A stretch of 64,000 nucleotides of DNA, taken from assembly GCF_001552275.1 (NCBI RefSeq), contig NZ_BCQW01000002.1:204964-268963 (forward strand), written 5' to 3'. The position numbers and the translations under genes were made by a program. This stretch comes from Amphibacillus sediminis NBRC 103570. Its GTDB lineage: Bacteria; Bacillota; Bacilli; Bacillales; Amphibacillaceae. The notes below the pieces were generated by a model. That model worked only from the letters and a program-made list of their open reading frames with translations, made no database searches and was not told where the DNA came from. Positions 35,506-44,044 of the stretch are shown in pieces. How positions within the stretch are numbered: the stretch's first letter is position 1; each line of letters starts with the position of its first letter.

Positions 35506-37155
35506 CTATTGGATACTTAACTGTAATGCTTCCAAGTTTTTACGCATAGCACCTAAGTAGCCTAAATCATCAGCTTGCAGTTCTTCTGATAGCGACTCTA
35601 AATCATGTAACACAGCCGTCTCTGTCCCCGTTTCAGAAGCAACCGTTTGGGCAATGGATGAGTTTGCACCTTGTTGATAGTAAATGACTGGAACATTATT
35701 TTCCTCTACTATATTTCCAATCTCCGCAATACGGGATGGACTTGGTTCTACTTCTGTAGACAAACCACCGATTGCAATTTGCTCTAAATGATAACGGTGA
35801 GCAAGGTAACCAAATGCTTGGTGTTGTACAACAAAGGCCCGCTTCTCAGCACCTTCAAATGCAGCTTCGTATTCTTCATGCAATGCTTGCAGCTCTGCAT
35901 TAAAGGCTTCAGCATTTTCTTCGTAAATGTCACGACCTTCAGGATCTGCTTTAATTAATGCATCTCGAATCGTGTTAACTTGTTCTTGTGCCAAAACAAG
36001 ATCTAACCAAATATGTGGATCTTTATTCTCGTGATCATCGATCAAAACTTTAACAGGCTCTGATTCCGCATAAGTATTGTGGTCATCATCAAACAGAACT
36101 GCTTTTACTTCAAAGCTTGTTCCAGTTGTCTCATATTCAAATTGTTCTGTTCCTTGACCAGAAACAGCATCCCACTCATCACCCTGGTTTTCACGAATGT
36201 ACCAGTGCCAGTGATCATAATCTACCTCTTCATTAAGCTCAGCCGCTAAAGTAACGACATCACCAGTATGATAGTGATCAGCTAACCCAACAATTTCAAT
36301 TACACCCTCACTGTCCCCATGGCCATGTCCATGATCGTGATCATGGTCGTGATCGTCATGATCGCCATGTCCGTGATCGTGATCATGGTCGTGATCGTCA
36401 TGATCGCCATGTCCGTGATCGTGATCATGGTCGTGATCGTCGTGATCGCCATGTCCATGATCGTGATCATGGTTGTCAATAACAATTGCTACCGGGTTAG
36501 ACTGTGCATAAGTTTCATGCTCATCATCAAACAGAATGACTTGAACTTCGAAGCTTTCTTCCCCTGCTTCATATTTAAACTCAGCTGAGTCTTGTCCTGA
36601 AACAGTTTCCCATTCATCGTCAGCACTTTCTCTCGTATACCAGTGCCAATGATCGTAAGCAACGTCCTCATCTAATTCAGCCGTTAATTCAATCATATCA
36701 CCTGTATGGTAATGTGCTGCTACACCATGAATCACTAAGCCTTCCTCATCATCTCCATGGCTGTGACCTGCATGGCTAGTATCAACAAAATCAATACCAT
36801 CCGCTGCCCGGGCAATAACAAGGTCATCGTTCTCAATTGTGTTGAATAAGCTCTCTACCCAGAATTCCATTTCTTCACTACTATAAACAAACACATCTGC
36901 ATCATTTACTGCTGCTACGTCTTGTGCACTTGGTTCATAGTGGTGTGCATCTTCTCCAGCCGTAACCATCAGCGTTACCTCAGCTCGGTTTCCTGCAATT
37001 TGTTGTGTAAATTCATACATTGGATAAAAAGTTGTTACCACAGAAAGCTCTGCATCTCCGTCCGCACCTGTATCTTCGTCTTTTTGAGCACATCCAAAAA
37101 GACCCACTACAGCGATTAAACTAAATAAAATGGCAAGCAACCATTTTCTTTTCAT
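35506..37155 (-). CDS. znuA: Zinc-binding lipoprotein ZnuA with two inserted His/Trp-rich modules
   Basis: This 549-residue lipoprotein (Cys22 after VVGLFG) belongs to cluster A-I zinc-binding proteins. Its N-lobe spans about 35-130 (VVTTFYPMYEF, His71/72), and the C-lobe starts at KDPHIWLD (His381) and carries His445 in VVQHQAFGY. The His-rich loop between lobes is hugely enlarged: module 1 (about 140-228), an Asp/His/Gly repeat (229-281) and module 2 (about 284-375). Each module has HYHTGD, DHWHWY, a VSGQ motif and LFDD-H. These are absent from canonical ZnuA. A strong ribosome site (AGGAGGAG) precedes ATG, and a Zur box lies upstream. Confidence 0.9.
   Translation of the reverse strand: MKRKWLLAILFSLIAVVGLFGCAQKDEDTGADGDAELSVVTTFYPMYEFTQQIAGNRAEVTLMVTAGEDAHHYEPSAQDVAAVNDADVFVYSSEEMEFWVESLFNTIENDDLVIARAADGIDFVDTSHAGHSHGDDEEGLVIHGVAAHYHTGDMIELTAELDEDVAYDHWHWYTRESADDEWETVSGQDSAEFKYEAGEESFEVQVILFDDEHETYAQSNPVAIVIDNHDHDHGHGDHDDHDHDHDHGHGDHDDHDHDHDHGHGDHDDHDHDHDHGHGHGDSEGVIEIVGLADHYHTGDVVTLAAELNEEVDYDHWHWYIRENQGDEWDAVSGQGTEQFEYETTGTSFEVKAVLFDDDHNTYAESEPVKVLIDDHENKDPHIWLDLVLAQEQVNTIRDALIKADPEGRDIYEENAEAFNAELQALHEEYEAAFEGAEKRAFVVQHQAFGYLAHRYHLEQIAIGGLSTEVEPSPSRIAEIGNIVEENNVPVIYYQQGANSSIAQTVASETGTETAVLHDLESLSEELQADDLGYLGAMRKNLEALQLSIQ
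36331..36475 (-). repeat. 42-bp tandem repeat encoding the Asp/His/Gly-rich loop
   Basis: Three full 42-bp units (36331-36372, 36373-36414, 36415-36456) and a partial fourth differ at only a few bases. Each encodes 14 residues of the type DHDHDHGHGDHDDH, a metal-scavenging stretch. Near identity suggests recent expansion and slippage. Confidence 0.9.
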
Positions 37156-37187
37156 AATTTTTCTCCTCCTGAAAGATTCTATACAAA

Positions 37188-37202
37188 CCGTAATGATTAC
37201 GA
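37188..37202. promoter_or_regulatory. Zur-type box upstream of znuA
   Basis: CCGTAATGATTACGA matches TCGTAATNATTACGA at 14 of 15 positions, 33 bases before the znuA start. Confidence 0.8.
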
Positions 37203-37352
37203 TAAGAATCGTAGCATCCTTCCCTTATCTATGTCAAGCCATAATCTTAAAACGCTCTACACATGATAGAAAGGGAAGGATAACATTTATCACACTATTC
37301 TTTTAAAAATACTTATACTTCTTAAATTTAGGATAAATTTGTTAGGCTAAAA

Positions 37353-38333
37353 TTAATGTGCAAGCATATCACGAACAAGTCCATCAGCATCTAAATGAGA
37401 AGGATAGTAGGTTGGCCAATTGGTGACTTCTTCTAACAGTTCTTCTCGATCGTCGCCCCAGTATAAGTGGTAATGATGTGAATCTACCGGAAAAATATTG
37501 TGATCGCTAAATTGAATATATTGAGGCATATCCTCAGAACCGTTAACTAATTGGTAAATAAACCGAACACCTCTATTCCCCTTCTCATAAGTAAGAATTT
37601 CGTATCCATCATAAGCATACTCACCTGAAATCTCCGTTTCGTTTTGATAAAAAGTTACAAGATTATTTTCAATCACGATACGGTCAACATCCGTTTGATA
37701 GCCTATTGTATAGTAATCCTTATATTCTTCCGCTGTCATATCTCCATCTTCTGCCTTATGTTCAAATACTTGATCTAAATCGCCAGCTAGAAGATATGGA
37801 TAAACAGATTGCCAATCTCCATCCCAATCAGACAACTCACGGTCTTCAACCATATCATCTTCAAAATAGCCCTGATAAATTTGTCGGCTTTCTTCATCAT
37901 GACCATGGTGATCGTCAATTATTATCGTGATAGGGGCTGATTGAACATAGGGCTCGTGATCATTATTAAACAAAACAGCTTTAATTTCTAATCCATCAAC
38001 CGTGGCTTCAGCAGTAAATCTTTCTGTTTCTTGCCCAGAAACAACTTCCCATTGATCTTTTGAACTTTTTCTACTATACCAGTGCCAATGCTCATACTCT
38101 GTTTCTTCATCTAGCAACGCTGTTAACTCAATACTATCGCCGGTATGATAGTGATGCGCAACTCCTTCAATTTCAATTTTTTCTGGTGCTTGATCACCTT
38201 GGTCTTTAGTTGTATGTACGTCTTCTGTATCATTATTAGCTGCTTCTTTTTCTTCTGTCGCCTGACAGGCGATTAAGGACACACATAACATTAATATGCT
38301 AAATAAATGAATGATTGGTTTAGTCATCGACAT
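37353..38333 (-). CDS. ZinT-domain lipoprotein with an N-terminal His/Trp-rich module
   Basis: This 326-residue lipoprotein (Cys23 in LIACQA) carries one copy of the ZnuA-type module (about 51-145: HYHTGDS, EHWHWY, VSGQ, LFNNDH) and then a ZinT/YodA domain (about 152-326; DRELSDWDGDWQSVYPYL, EYKDYYTIGYQTDVD and the metal-site histidines of DSHHYHLYWGD). ZinT proteins bind periplasmic or extracellular zinc and hand it to ZnuA. AGGGGG lies five bases before the ATG at 38333. A Zur box lies 28 bases upstream. Confidence 0.88.
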   Translation of the reverse strand: MSMTKPIIHLFSILMLCVSLIACQATEEKEAANNDTEDVHTTKDQGDQAPEKIEIEGVAHHYHTGDSIELTALLDEETEYEHWHWYSRKSSKDQWEVVSGQETERFTAEATVDGLEIKAVLFNNDHEPYVQSAPITIIIDDHHGHDEESRQIYQGYFEDDMVEDRELSDWDGDWQSVYPYLLAGDLDQVFEHKAEDGDMTAEEYKDYYTIGYQTDVDRIVIENNLVTFYQNETEISGEYAYDGYEILTYEKGNRGVRFIYQLVNGSEDMPQYIQFSDHNIFPVDSHHYHLYWGDDREELLEEVTNWPTYYPSHLDADGLVRDMLAH

Positions 38334-38360
38334 TCATTCCCCCTACTTATTTATCGTAAA

Positions 38361-38375
38361 TCGTAATAATTACGT
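38361..38375. promoter_or_regulatory. Zur-type box upstream of the ZinT lipoprotein
   Basis: TCGTAATAATTACGT matches TCGTAATNATTACGA at 14 of 15 positions. Confidence 0.8.
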
Positions 38376-38921
38376 TTTATAATGTAACACCGATTTCTTT
38401 TCTCTGTCAAGGAATTTTTTTAAAAATATTAAATGAGTATCGAGGTCTAACCCTATTAAAGATACGCACTCTTATTTTATTTAATAAAGTGTTATGTTTT
38501 AATATGGAAAGGCTGCATTCACTCTCACAATCGTGCACGATGAATCGTCTTTTTTTTATTCATAATCCCCTCTGTTAATTTCGTAAGATACTGATTTATT
38601 TTATATTCAAACCAAATTGTCAAAAACAGAGGCCTGAAGTCCATTTTTGTAATAATTTCCCGACATATGTTTAGATAAGGAAATCCCAAAAATCAACATA
38701 TTTAGCATAGTGATAGAATATTAAAAGCAGTTAATTCATACGAATTAACTGCTTTTAATCTATTCATTTCTTATTAATCTGTGTTGCTAAAGGCTTTTTT
38801 TGATCAAAATGTTATTATTCGGTCAATTAATATGTTTATCTAGTTCTTGATAAATGCTTATAATAAAAATCGAACACTACGGTCGAATCGGAATTTATTT
38901 TTTTAGGTTGAGACCTGGTAT
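38376..38921. other. AT-rich gap with a terminator
   Basis: The strong hairpin at 38723-38756 lies here; I see no gene. A plus-strand frame at 38854-39090 overlaps the real membrane-protein gene and has no ribosome site. Confidence 0.5.
38720..38760. terminator. Terminator after the 122-residue membrane protein
   Basis: AAAAGCAGTTAATTC (38723-38737) and GAATTAACTGCTTTT (38742-38756) are perfectly complementary with a four-base loop; T-rich on both strands. Confidence 0.8.
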
Positions 38922-39290
38922 TTATCTCTGCTTTTCATTTTTTAATTCTCGATATAACTGCCATAAAATCGATATCATTAATCCTCCCATTACCCAGTTA
39001 TTCAAACCTATCCCACTATTTGATTCCCCACCCAACAACATTAATATAACTGAAATGGAAACAAAAGAACCAAAAAAGAGCAGGGTATAAACAAACTCTT
39101 GTTTTTTACTTTTATAAATACCACCTTTAGGTCTTGTTAAAAATGCAACGATTAGTGCAGGGAAGAAAATTAAATGTAATACCATTAGAGAAATTTGTTC
39201 TTGTAGGCTATAAAAATAATCTCTAACAATGTATATATAAAAAACCATTAAACTAACACAAGTTGAGATATAGAAGCTAACTTTCTTCAT
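38922..39290 (-). CDS. Small four-helix membrane protein
   Basis: This 122-residue protein has about four membrane helices and basic loops, with a conserved-looking LTRPKGGIYKSKKQEF loop. I recognise no family. A GGTGG seven bases before ATG supports translation. It faces a secreted protein across a ~110-bp intergenic palindrome; an immunity or transport role is only a possibility. Confidence 0.65.
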   Translation of the reverse strand: MKKVSFYISTCVSLMVFYIYIVRDYFYSLQEQISLMVLHLIFFPALIVAFLTRPKGGIYKSKKQEFVYTLLFFGSFVSISVILMLLGGESNSGIGLNNWVMGGLMISILWQLYRELKNEKQR

Positions 39291-39325
39291 ATTAGTTCCA
39301 CCTATCTTTTGAATTTTATGTTAAT

Positions 39326-39345
39326 TTTATCTAATTATAGATAAA
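39326..39345. promoter_or_regulatory. Palindrome between divergent genes
   Basis: TTTATCT-AATTAT-AGATAAA is a perfect 7-bp inverted repeat in the shared upstream region of the two divergent genes, a plausible operator. Confidence 0.4.
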
Positions 39346-39400
39346 TTTTTAAATATTAATGGTAATATTAACTATATCATAAAAAAAGGAGAGTGTCTTT

Positions 39401-40024
39401 ATGAAATTTTTTAAAAAAGGATTAATTTTAGGATTAGTTATTGTATTATTCTTTTCATCGCTAAATTTATCAACATTGGTAGCTTCTGAGAAATACAGTA
39501 ACTTAGATGATACCGTCTATGAATATGATTATGAAGGAATTAAATTTACTGGAAATGTACCATTAAATGATGAGCAGTTAGAATCTTTGTACCATCAAGC
39601 CCTTTCAACTACTAAAGATATTACTTTAGACACACATGGGGATGATGATACTATAGATTTAAATAACAATTTTAATTTAATGATGATTCCAGGTGGTGGT
39701 AATGGTGGAACGATCACACATGGACCTGTATATACTAAAACCGATCCTGCTGTTTTAAACGCATTCGTCGATGCAATGATATTTTGGTTTACTCATAAAG
39801 CTAAAATAGCTAATAAAGTTAAGAAAACCACATGGGGAGCTTATGTACTCGGGAAACTTAGTGGGTGGATTCCAAAATTCAAGTCAAAACCTATTGGGTA
39901 TTGGAATTGGAGAGTAAAAGATTCTTATCCTACCAGAGGATATTATGATTATCAAACATTAGCAATGTATTCGGACTTCACTTATAAAAAGATCACACAT
40001 GTTGATTATTATCGTTTAAATTAA
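39401..40024 (+). CDS. Secreted protein of unknown function
   Basis: This 207-residue protein has a signal peptide ending about STLVASEKY. The mature part has an acidic front (YEYDYEGIKFTGNVPL), a Gly-rich PGGGNGGTITHGP segment, a short hydrophobic stretch (AFVDAMIFWFTHKAKIANK) and an aromatic, basic C-terminus (YWNWRVKDSYPTRGYYDY). No enzyme motif is seen. The size and organisation would suit a secreted antibacterial protein, but this is speculative. AAAAGGAGAG precedes ATG; a hairpin terminator follows. Confidence 0.7.
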   Translation: MKFFKKGLILGLVIVLFFSSLNLSTLVASEKYSNLDDTVYEYDYEGIKFTGNVPLNDEQLESLYHQALSTTKDITLDTHGDDDTIDLNNNFNLMMIPGGGNGGTITHGPVYTKTDPAVLNAFVDAMIFWFTHKAKIANKVKKTTWGAYVLGKLSGWIPKFKSKPIGYWNWRVKDSYPTRGYYDYQTLAMYSDFTYKKITHVDYYRLN

Positions 40025-40047
40025 TTTCAAACCTTTTCTATGCATTC

Positions 40048-40080
40048 CCCCTTAAGCCCATATTGGCTTAAGGGGAGCTT
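40048..40080 (+). terminator. Terminator after the secreted-protein gene
   Basis: CCCCTTAAGCC (40048-40058) pairs with GGCTTAAGGGG (40065-40075), loop of six; a weak T tail follows. Confidence 0.7.
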
Positions 40081-40414
40081 ATATTTATAAATAGATAAGA
40101 TAATGGCAAGTTGATTGACAATCCGGAACTACATTAGTACCTTGACACTATTCATGTATAAAAACCTAGTATGTTACCTGCTTTACTCTAAAATAATTAG
40201 CCTTTAAAAAGTCAAAAAAATTTTCTACCATACTACTAAGTATGAAGTTGGAAAAAAGATGTCTCTGAAATATGGAGAAATAATTAAAAATTCAATTCAA
40301 GCAATTTTTGTTGGTTAGGATAATGTACTTATAAAGATATTATTTGGAGCATAGTTAATCTCGGATTCTAGATATATTCTTACACTTAATAATGGTAAGA
40401 AAGTTAGTTTTCCA
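40081..40414. other. AT-rich gap without visible gene
   Basis: I see only short frames lacking ribosome sites between convergent genes. Confidence 0.45.
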
Positions 40415-40981
40415 TTAAAAGCCGTACACTTCTTCTTTTGCCTTACGAATTTTGCCATAGGTTTCTGTTAAAACAACTGTATCTTCGACTAAACGCTGGA
40501 TTCGGAAAATGATATCATCATTGACAATTTCTTTTCGATAGAAATCTTTTTCTTCAATAAATACATAGATTGGAACAATTTGTGCTTTCATGTAAGACAA
40601 AATCGGTTTTAGCTGCTGTTCAACAATTAAGTAGTGCTTCGGTGAGCCTGCCGTAACAATCATACTAACTACTTTTTCTCGAAATGCCTTTTCTGGCAGC
40701 AAATCAAAGATGTTTTTTAAGGTAGCCGGTATGGACGCTTGAAAAATGGGTGTCCCCATAACAATTGCATCTGCCTCCATGATTTTCTCTGCTACTAGCT
40801 TTGTATCGCCTTGATACTCCCGATAATCACGACCATCACTAAAAACAACATCATAGTCTGCTAAGTCCACTAACTCGACCTCAACTTTAGGATATTGCTC
40901 CCCAACAGTTTTTATTGTATAGTCTATTGCTGTTCTTGTTTTTGAACCTACTTTTGAGCCAGATAGTGCTACTATTTTCAT
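40415..40981 (-). CDS. NADPH-dependent FMN reductase
   Basis: This 188-residue flavodoxin-fold reductase has the FMN phosphate loop ALSGSKVGSKTRTA and a MGTPIFQASIPATLKN segment typical of SsuE/ChrR-type enzymes. It overlaps the upstream monooxygenase gene by four bases (ATGA), so it probably supplies reduced flavin to it. Confidence 0.9.
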   Translation of the reverse strand: MKIVALSGSKVGSKTRTAIDYTIKTVGEQYPKVEVELVDLADYDVVFSDGRDYREYQGDTKLVAEKIMEADAIVMGTPIFQASIPATLKNIFDLLPEKAFREKVVSMIVTAGSPKHYLIVEQQLKPILSYMKAQIVPIYVFIEEKDFYRKEIVNDDIIFRIQRLVEDTVVLTETYGKIRKAKEEVYGF

Positions 40982-42051
40982 ACTGATTCCCCCTTACTTT
41001 TAGCTGTATATTTCTTCACTGCAGGTAAAATTTCATTACCAATAAACTCGATATTCTTCATTAATTTATCAAATGGTACACCCCCGAAATCCATTTGGGC
41101 AATATAACGCTGATGTCCAAACATCTCATGTTGATAAAGGATTTTTTCAATAATTTGTTGTGGGCTACCAATATTCATTATGTCACGAGTATCAGTACCC
41201 TGAGCGAATTGCTGTTTAGGATAGCCTCGGCCATTTACTAGCTTCAATCCAAGGTCAATATGTGGATATATCTCTCTTTGAGCCTGCTGAGTCGTTTCAG
41301 CAGCATAGAAGAAACCTGCAGTAGCAACCGGAAAGTCCTTCGGATTATGACCAGACCGTTTTAATGCTTCACGATAGGCATCAACCGAATTTTTGAAAGC
41401 AGATGCCGGACCGCCTAACATAGCCAAATACATTGGCACACCTTGAATACCTGCTTTTATCGCACTTGCCGGCGGACCTCCAACCCCTCGCCAAATTGGT
41501 ATTGATCCCTCTATTGGGCGCGGAATAATCTTGGCATTCTTTAGTGGTGCACGGTATTTCCCACTCCAATTAACAACCTCTTCCTCATTAATTTTGACTA
41601 ATAGTTCAAACTTTTCTTCATACAATTCTTCATAATCTCGTAGATCGTAGCCCAATAATTCAAACAGACCTACTCGAGATGCTCGACCGGCAATTATCTC
41701 TGCCCGGCCATTAGAGATTAAATCAATCGTTGCAAAATCTTCAAATACACGGACAGGATCTGCTGTACTAATGATCGTTGCTGAGCTTCCAATTTTAATT
41801 TTTTCTGTTGCCTGTGCAATAGCCGATAAGACCACTGCATGTGCCTGTGTTGCAAAATATTCCTGGTGACTTTCCCCGACACTAAAAAAATCAATACCTG
41901 CTTGCTCTGCTAGTTTTGCAAACTCGATAATTTCTTGTACCCGCTGCTGTGCAGATATACGTTTTCCCGTTGCTGGGTTTTGAATATGATCTCCTAATGT
42001 GTAAATTCCAAACTCTAGTCCTTTACTCTTATCAATACGATATTTTTCCAT
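40978..42051 (-). CDS. LLM-class flavin-dependent monooxygenase
   Basis: This luciferase-like oxidoreductase of about 357 residues has LEFGIYTLGDH, a GESHQEYFATQ segment and IKIGSSATIISTADPVRVFEDFATID, all typical of the bacterial luciferase-like TIM barrel. The ATG at 42051 follows GGGAG by five bases; the ATG at 42072 has no ribosome site. With the FMN reductase it forms a two-component monooxygenase; the organic substrate is unknown. A divergent HxlR-type regulator lies 630 bases away. Confidence 0.9.
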   Translation of the reverse strand: MEKYRIDKSKGLEFGIYTLGDHIQNPATGKRISAQQRVQEIIEFAKLAEQAGIDFFSVGESHQEYFATQAHAVVLSAIAQATEKIKIGSSATIISTADPVRVFEDFATIDLISNGRAEIIAGRASRVGLFELLGYDLRDYEELYEEKFELLVKINEEEVVNWSGKYRAPLKNAKIIPRPIEGSIPIWRGVGGPPASAIKAGIQGVPMYLAMLGGPASAFKNSVDAYREALKRSGHNPKDFPVATAGFFYAAETTQQAQREIYPHIDLGLKLVNGRGYPKQQFAQGTDTRDIMNIGSPQQIIEKILYQHEMFGHQRYIAQMDFGGVPFDKLMKNIEFIGNEILPAVKKYTAKSKGESV

Positions 42052-42176
42052 GTCTACTCCCTTTTTCATCATTAATTTGACTCTTTTATTACTTTTTGTA
42101 TGAAGGAAAACTTCTATAAGACAAACACCACTCTTGATATAACTAATAAATGCTAATAATCAAATGCGCCTTGGTG

Positions 42177-42397
42177 TATTTGTGCCCAAATATTATCGAA
42201 CTTCGCTCGCTAAATTCCCTCTGAAAATCTGCGCCATCCGCTGAAGGCTTTAACATTATTCAACTGGTATTTGAACACCCACTGAATGGAGGACAACTAG
42301 GCATTTATCTCACCTCTTAAATAGAAGTGGGAGTCTTGCAGAAGCCCTTCGATGGGGCGAGTAATCGCAGCCCCAGCCAGTTACAATGCGATAAAGT
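42177..42397 (+). repeat. B/A mosaic repeat (family B followed by family A 3' half)
   Basis: The 5' part matches family B (TTGTGCCCAAAT, CTTCGCTCG, CTGAAAATCTG, CCGCTGAAGGCTTTAA). At about 42300 it switches to the family A 3' half (AAGTGGGAGTCTTGCAGAAG, TGGGGC/GCAGCCCC hairpin and TTACAATGCGATAA). It sits in the divergent promoter region of the monooxygenase and HxlR genes. Confidence 0.82.
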
Positions 42398-42588
42398 ACT
42401 TTTTAACGATTTATGACAGGCTCCTAACCGTAACGGCACTGAAATTGAAAAATCAACGACTATGATCTAGTTGATGTATTGATAAATACTAATTCAGACA
42501 TTATATAATCAGCTCATTTATCGCACTGTTATAATACCGAAACACTTATCCTATCCCCTCTCATAGAACCTCCTCTTTCAAAAATTTA

Positions 42589-42616
42589 TTGATGATGCTA
42601 TTATAAATGGTATAAG
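42589..42616 (+). promoter_or_regulatory. Promoter of the HxlR-type gene
   Basis: TTGATG (42589-42594), a 16-base spacer and TATAAG (42611-42616) precede the regulator gene. Confidence 0.5.
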
Positions 42617-42647
42617 CAAAAATAGAAGTACGCACTTAAAAGTGCCA

Positions 42648-42667
42648 TAGTATACAAAATGATACTA
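42648..42667. promoter_or_regulatory. Palindrome in front of the HxlR-type gene
   Basis: TAGTAT (42648-42653) and ATACTA (42662-42667), eight bases apart, form an inverted repeat just before the ribosome site, as expected for autoregulation by an HxlR dimer. Confidence 0.5.
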
Positions 42668-42680
42668 AAGGAGAGGACAT

Positions 42681-43025
42681 ATGTTGAATATAGAACCAGA
42701 ATTATGTCGGGTAGAGGATGCCTTAAATATTATTGTAGGTAAATGGAAGCCGATTATTTTATTGCACTTACTAAAAAATGGTACGATGAGATTCAGTGAG
42801 CTAAAAAATAGTATTCCTGAGATTACCCAGAAGATGTTAACCAAGCACTTACGTGAATTAGAAGAAGAGGATATTATAAATCGCGTGGTTTACCCACAAG
42901 TTCCACCAAAAGTCGAATATTCGATGACTGAATACGGTGAGGGATTAGAACCGATTTTGACTGCGATGCACGAATGGGGCTCAAGACATGCCCTTTATAA
43001 AAGACAAAAGCTAAATGCTAAGTAA
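42681..43025 (+). CDS. HxlR-family transcription regulator
   Basis: This 114-residue winged-helix regulator has the family pattern: an N-terminal cysteine (Cys9 in [10 protein letters not shown]), [33 protein letters not shown] and a C-terminal dimer helix. Many HxlR proteins sense thiol or carbonyl stress through that Cys. AAAGGAGAGG precedes ATG. Its divergent neighbours, a flavin monooxygenase and FMN reductase, are likely targets. Confidence 0.9.
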   Translation: MLNIEPELCRVEDALNIIVGKWKPIILLHLLKNGTMRFSELKNSIPEITQKMLTKHLRELEEEDIINRVVYPQVPPKVEYSMTEYGEGLEPILTAMHEWGSRHALYKRQKLNAK

Positions 43026-43031
43026 TCAAAT

Positions 43032-43237
43032 ACGACTTACGTTGCGATACGACGTCGCGAACTTAGTCAGCTTCCTCTCTCACACACTGACCGTTAGTTG
43101 AACCAATCGGGCCGTTACTGGCTGTTGGATCTCACACTTAGACATGACGTGTTCCCTTATTACTTGAAGTGGGAGGCTTACAAAAGCCCTTCGATGGGGC
43201 TAGTAATCGCAGCCCCAGCCAGTTACACTGCGATAAA
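43032..43237 (+). repeat. Family A repeat, 5'-truncated copy (A10)
   Basis: The copy starts within the family A GACGTTGCGAC hairpin region, seven bases after the hxlR stop, and continues to the 3' end. The 5' arm of the first stem is missing; its 3' arm has mutated to ACACACTGACCG. Confidence 0.87.
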
Positions 43238-43254
43238 CCAATATGGAAATAAGC

Positions 43255-43375
43255 GGTAAACCCCGGAGGCTTTTACTTTATTCAGTTGGGGTTTGAACCT
43301 CTACTGAATCGAAGACAAATAGGTATTCATCTCACCACGTATAAAGGGACAGCTTCTGCTAATGAAGCTAAAAAA
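43255..43375 (+). repeat. Family B repeat, 5'-truncated copy
   Basis: Matches family B from CGGAGGCTTTTACTT through TTCAGTTGGGG, CTACTGAATCG, AATAGGTATTCATCTCACCAC and GCTTCTGCTAATGAAG. Confidence 0.7.
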
Positions 43376-43422
43376 GAGTAGGCATCACCTATTTAGTGAC
43401 AGTTCCTACTCTTTTAACACTA
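43370..43422. terminator. Terminator between hxlR and the DUF4256 gene
   Basis: AAAAGAGTAGG pairs with CCTACTCTTTT around a ~25-base loop; A/T runs on both sides between convergent genes. Confidence 0.7.
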
Positions 43423-43468
43423 TTAACTTTTGATCGGCAAAAAGTTACTTTAACTAATCTGCAACCAT

Positions 43469-44044
43469 TTAGACTCTGAACGAGCCACGAAATCCTCTAG
43501 AACTATAATAAGAATCCGCCCCATTGTGATATACGAAGACGTGACCAAAGCGATAATCACAAAAAAGAGCACCACCGCGTTCTCTAATATCAGAAGGTGT
43601 TTGTACCCAGCTAGATGTCTTCATGTCGAAATTTTCAAGCTTCTGCAATGCTCGATACTGTTCTTCCGTTAACAGTTCGATCCCCATAGCAGTTGCCAGA
43701 TCAATAGCGCTATTTTCCGGTTTGTGTTTTTTCCTTGATTCCAGCGCTTCACGGTCATAGCATACACTTCTGCGCCCCTTCGGACTTTCCTTGGAACAAT
43801 CATAAAAAATATATTCGTCCTTCTCTTTATCATACTCAACAACATCAGGTTCGCCACCAGTTCTCTCCATTTCATAGAGTGACGACAACTTTGCATTACT
43901 AGCATCTAGCTTCGCTCGAACTTTAGCCCATTCAATCCCTTGATGGCGGTGCATGTTTTTCTCAAAGCGAGCTTTTAATACTTCTAGTAATTCTTCACCT
44001 TGTTCTAGGGACAACTCCTTACTAGCTTCATTGCTCTTTGACAC
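43469..44044 (-). CDS. DUF4256-family protein
   Basis: This 191-residue cytosolic protein matches the DUF4256 family, with FDMKTSSWVQTPSDIRERGG, ALFCDYRFGHVFVYHNGAD and SRGFRGSFRV at the end. The GTG start at 44044 lies eight bases after GGAGG. Function unknown; no catalytic signature. Confidence 0.9.
   Translation of the reverse strand: MSKSNEASKELSLEQGEELLEVLKARFEKNMHRHQGIEWAKVRAKLDASNAKLSSLYEMERTGGEPDVVEYDKEKDEYIFYDCSKESPKGRRSVCYDREALESRKKHKPENSAIDLATAMGIELLTEEQYRALQKLENFDMKTSSWVQTPSDIRERGGALFCDYRFGHVFVYHNGADSYYSSRGFRGSFRV

Noticed and set aside
36331..36475. Short tandem repeats as a CRISPR array
   Set aside because: The units are contiguous without spacers and encode part of ZnuA in frame.
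36319..36588. 89-codon plus-strand frame opposite znuA
   Set aside because: It is a by-product of the 42-bp repeat (low-complexity Met/Ile/Val) antisense to a strong gene.
38854..39090. 78-codon plus-strand frame
   Set aside because: It overlaps the minus-strand membrane-protein gene, which has a ribosome site and typical membrane-protein composition; this frame has neither.
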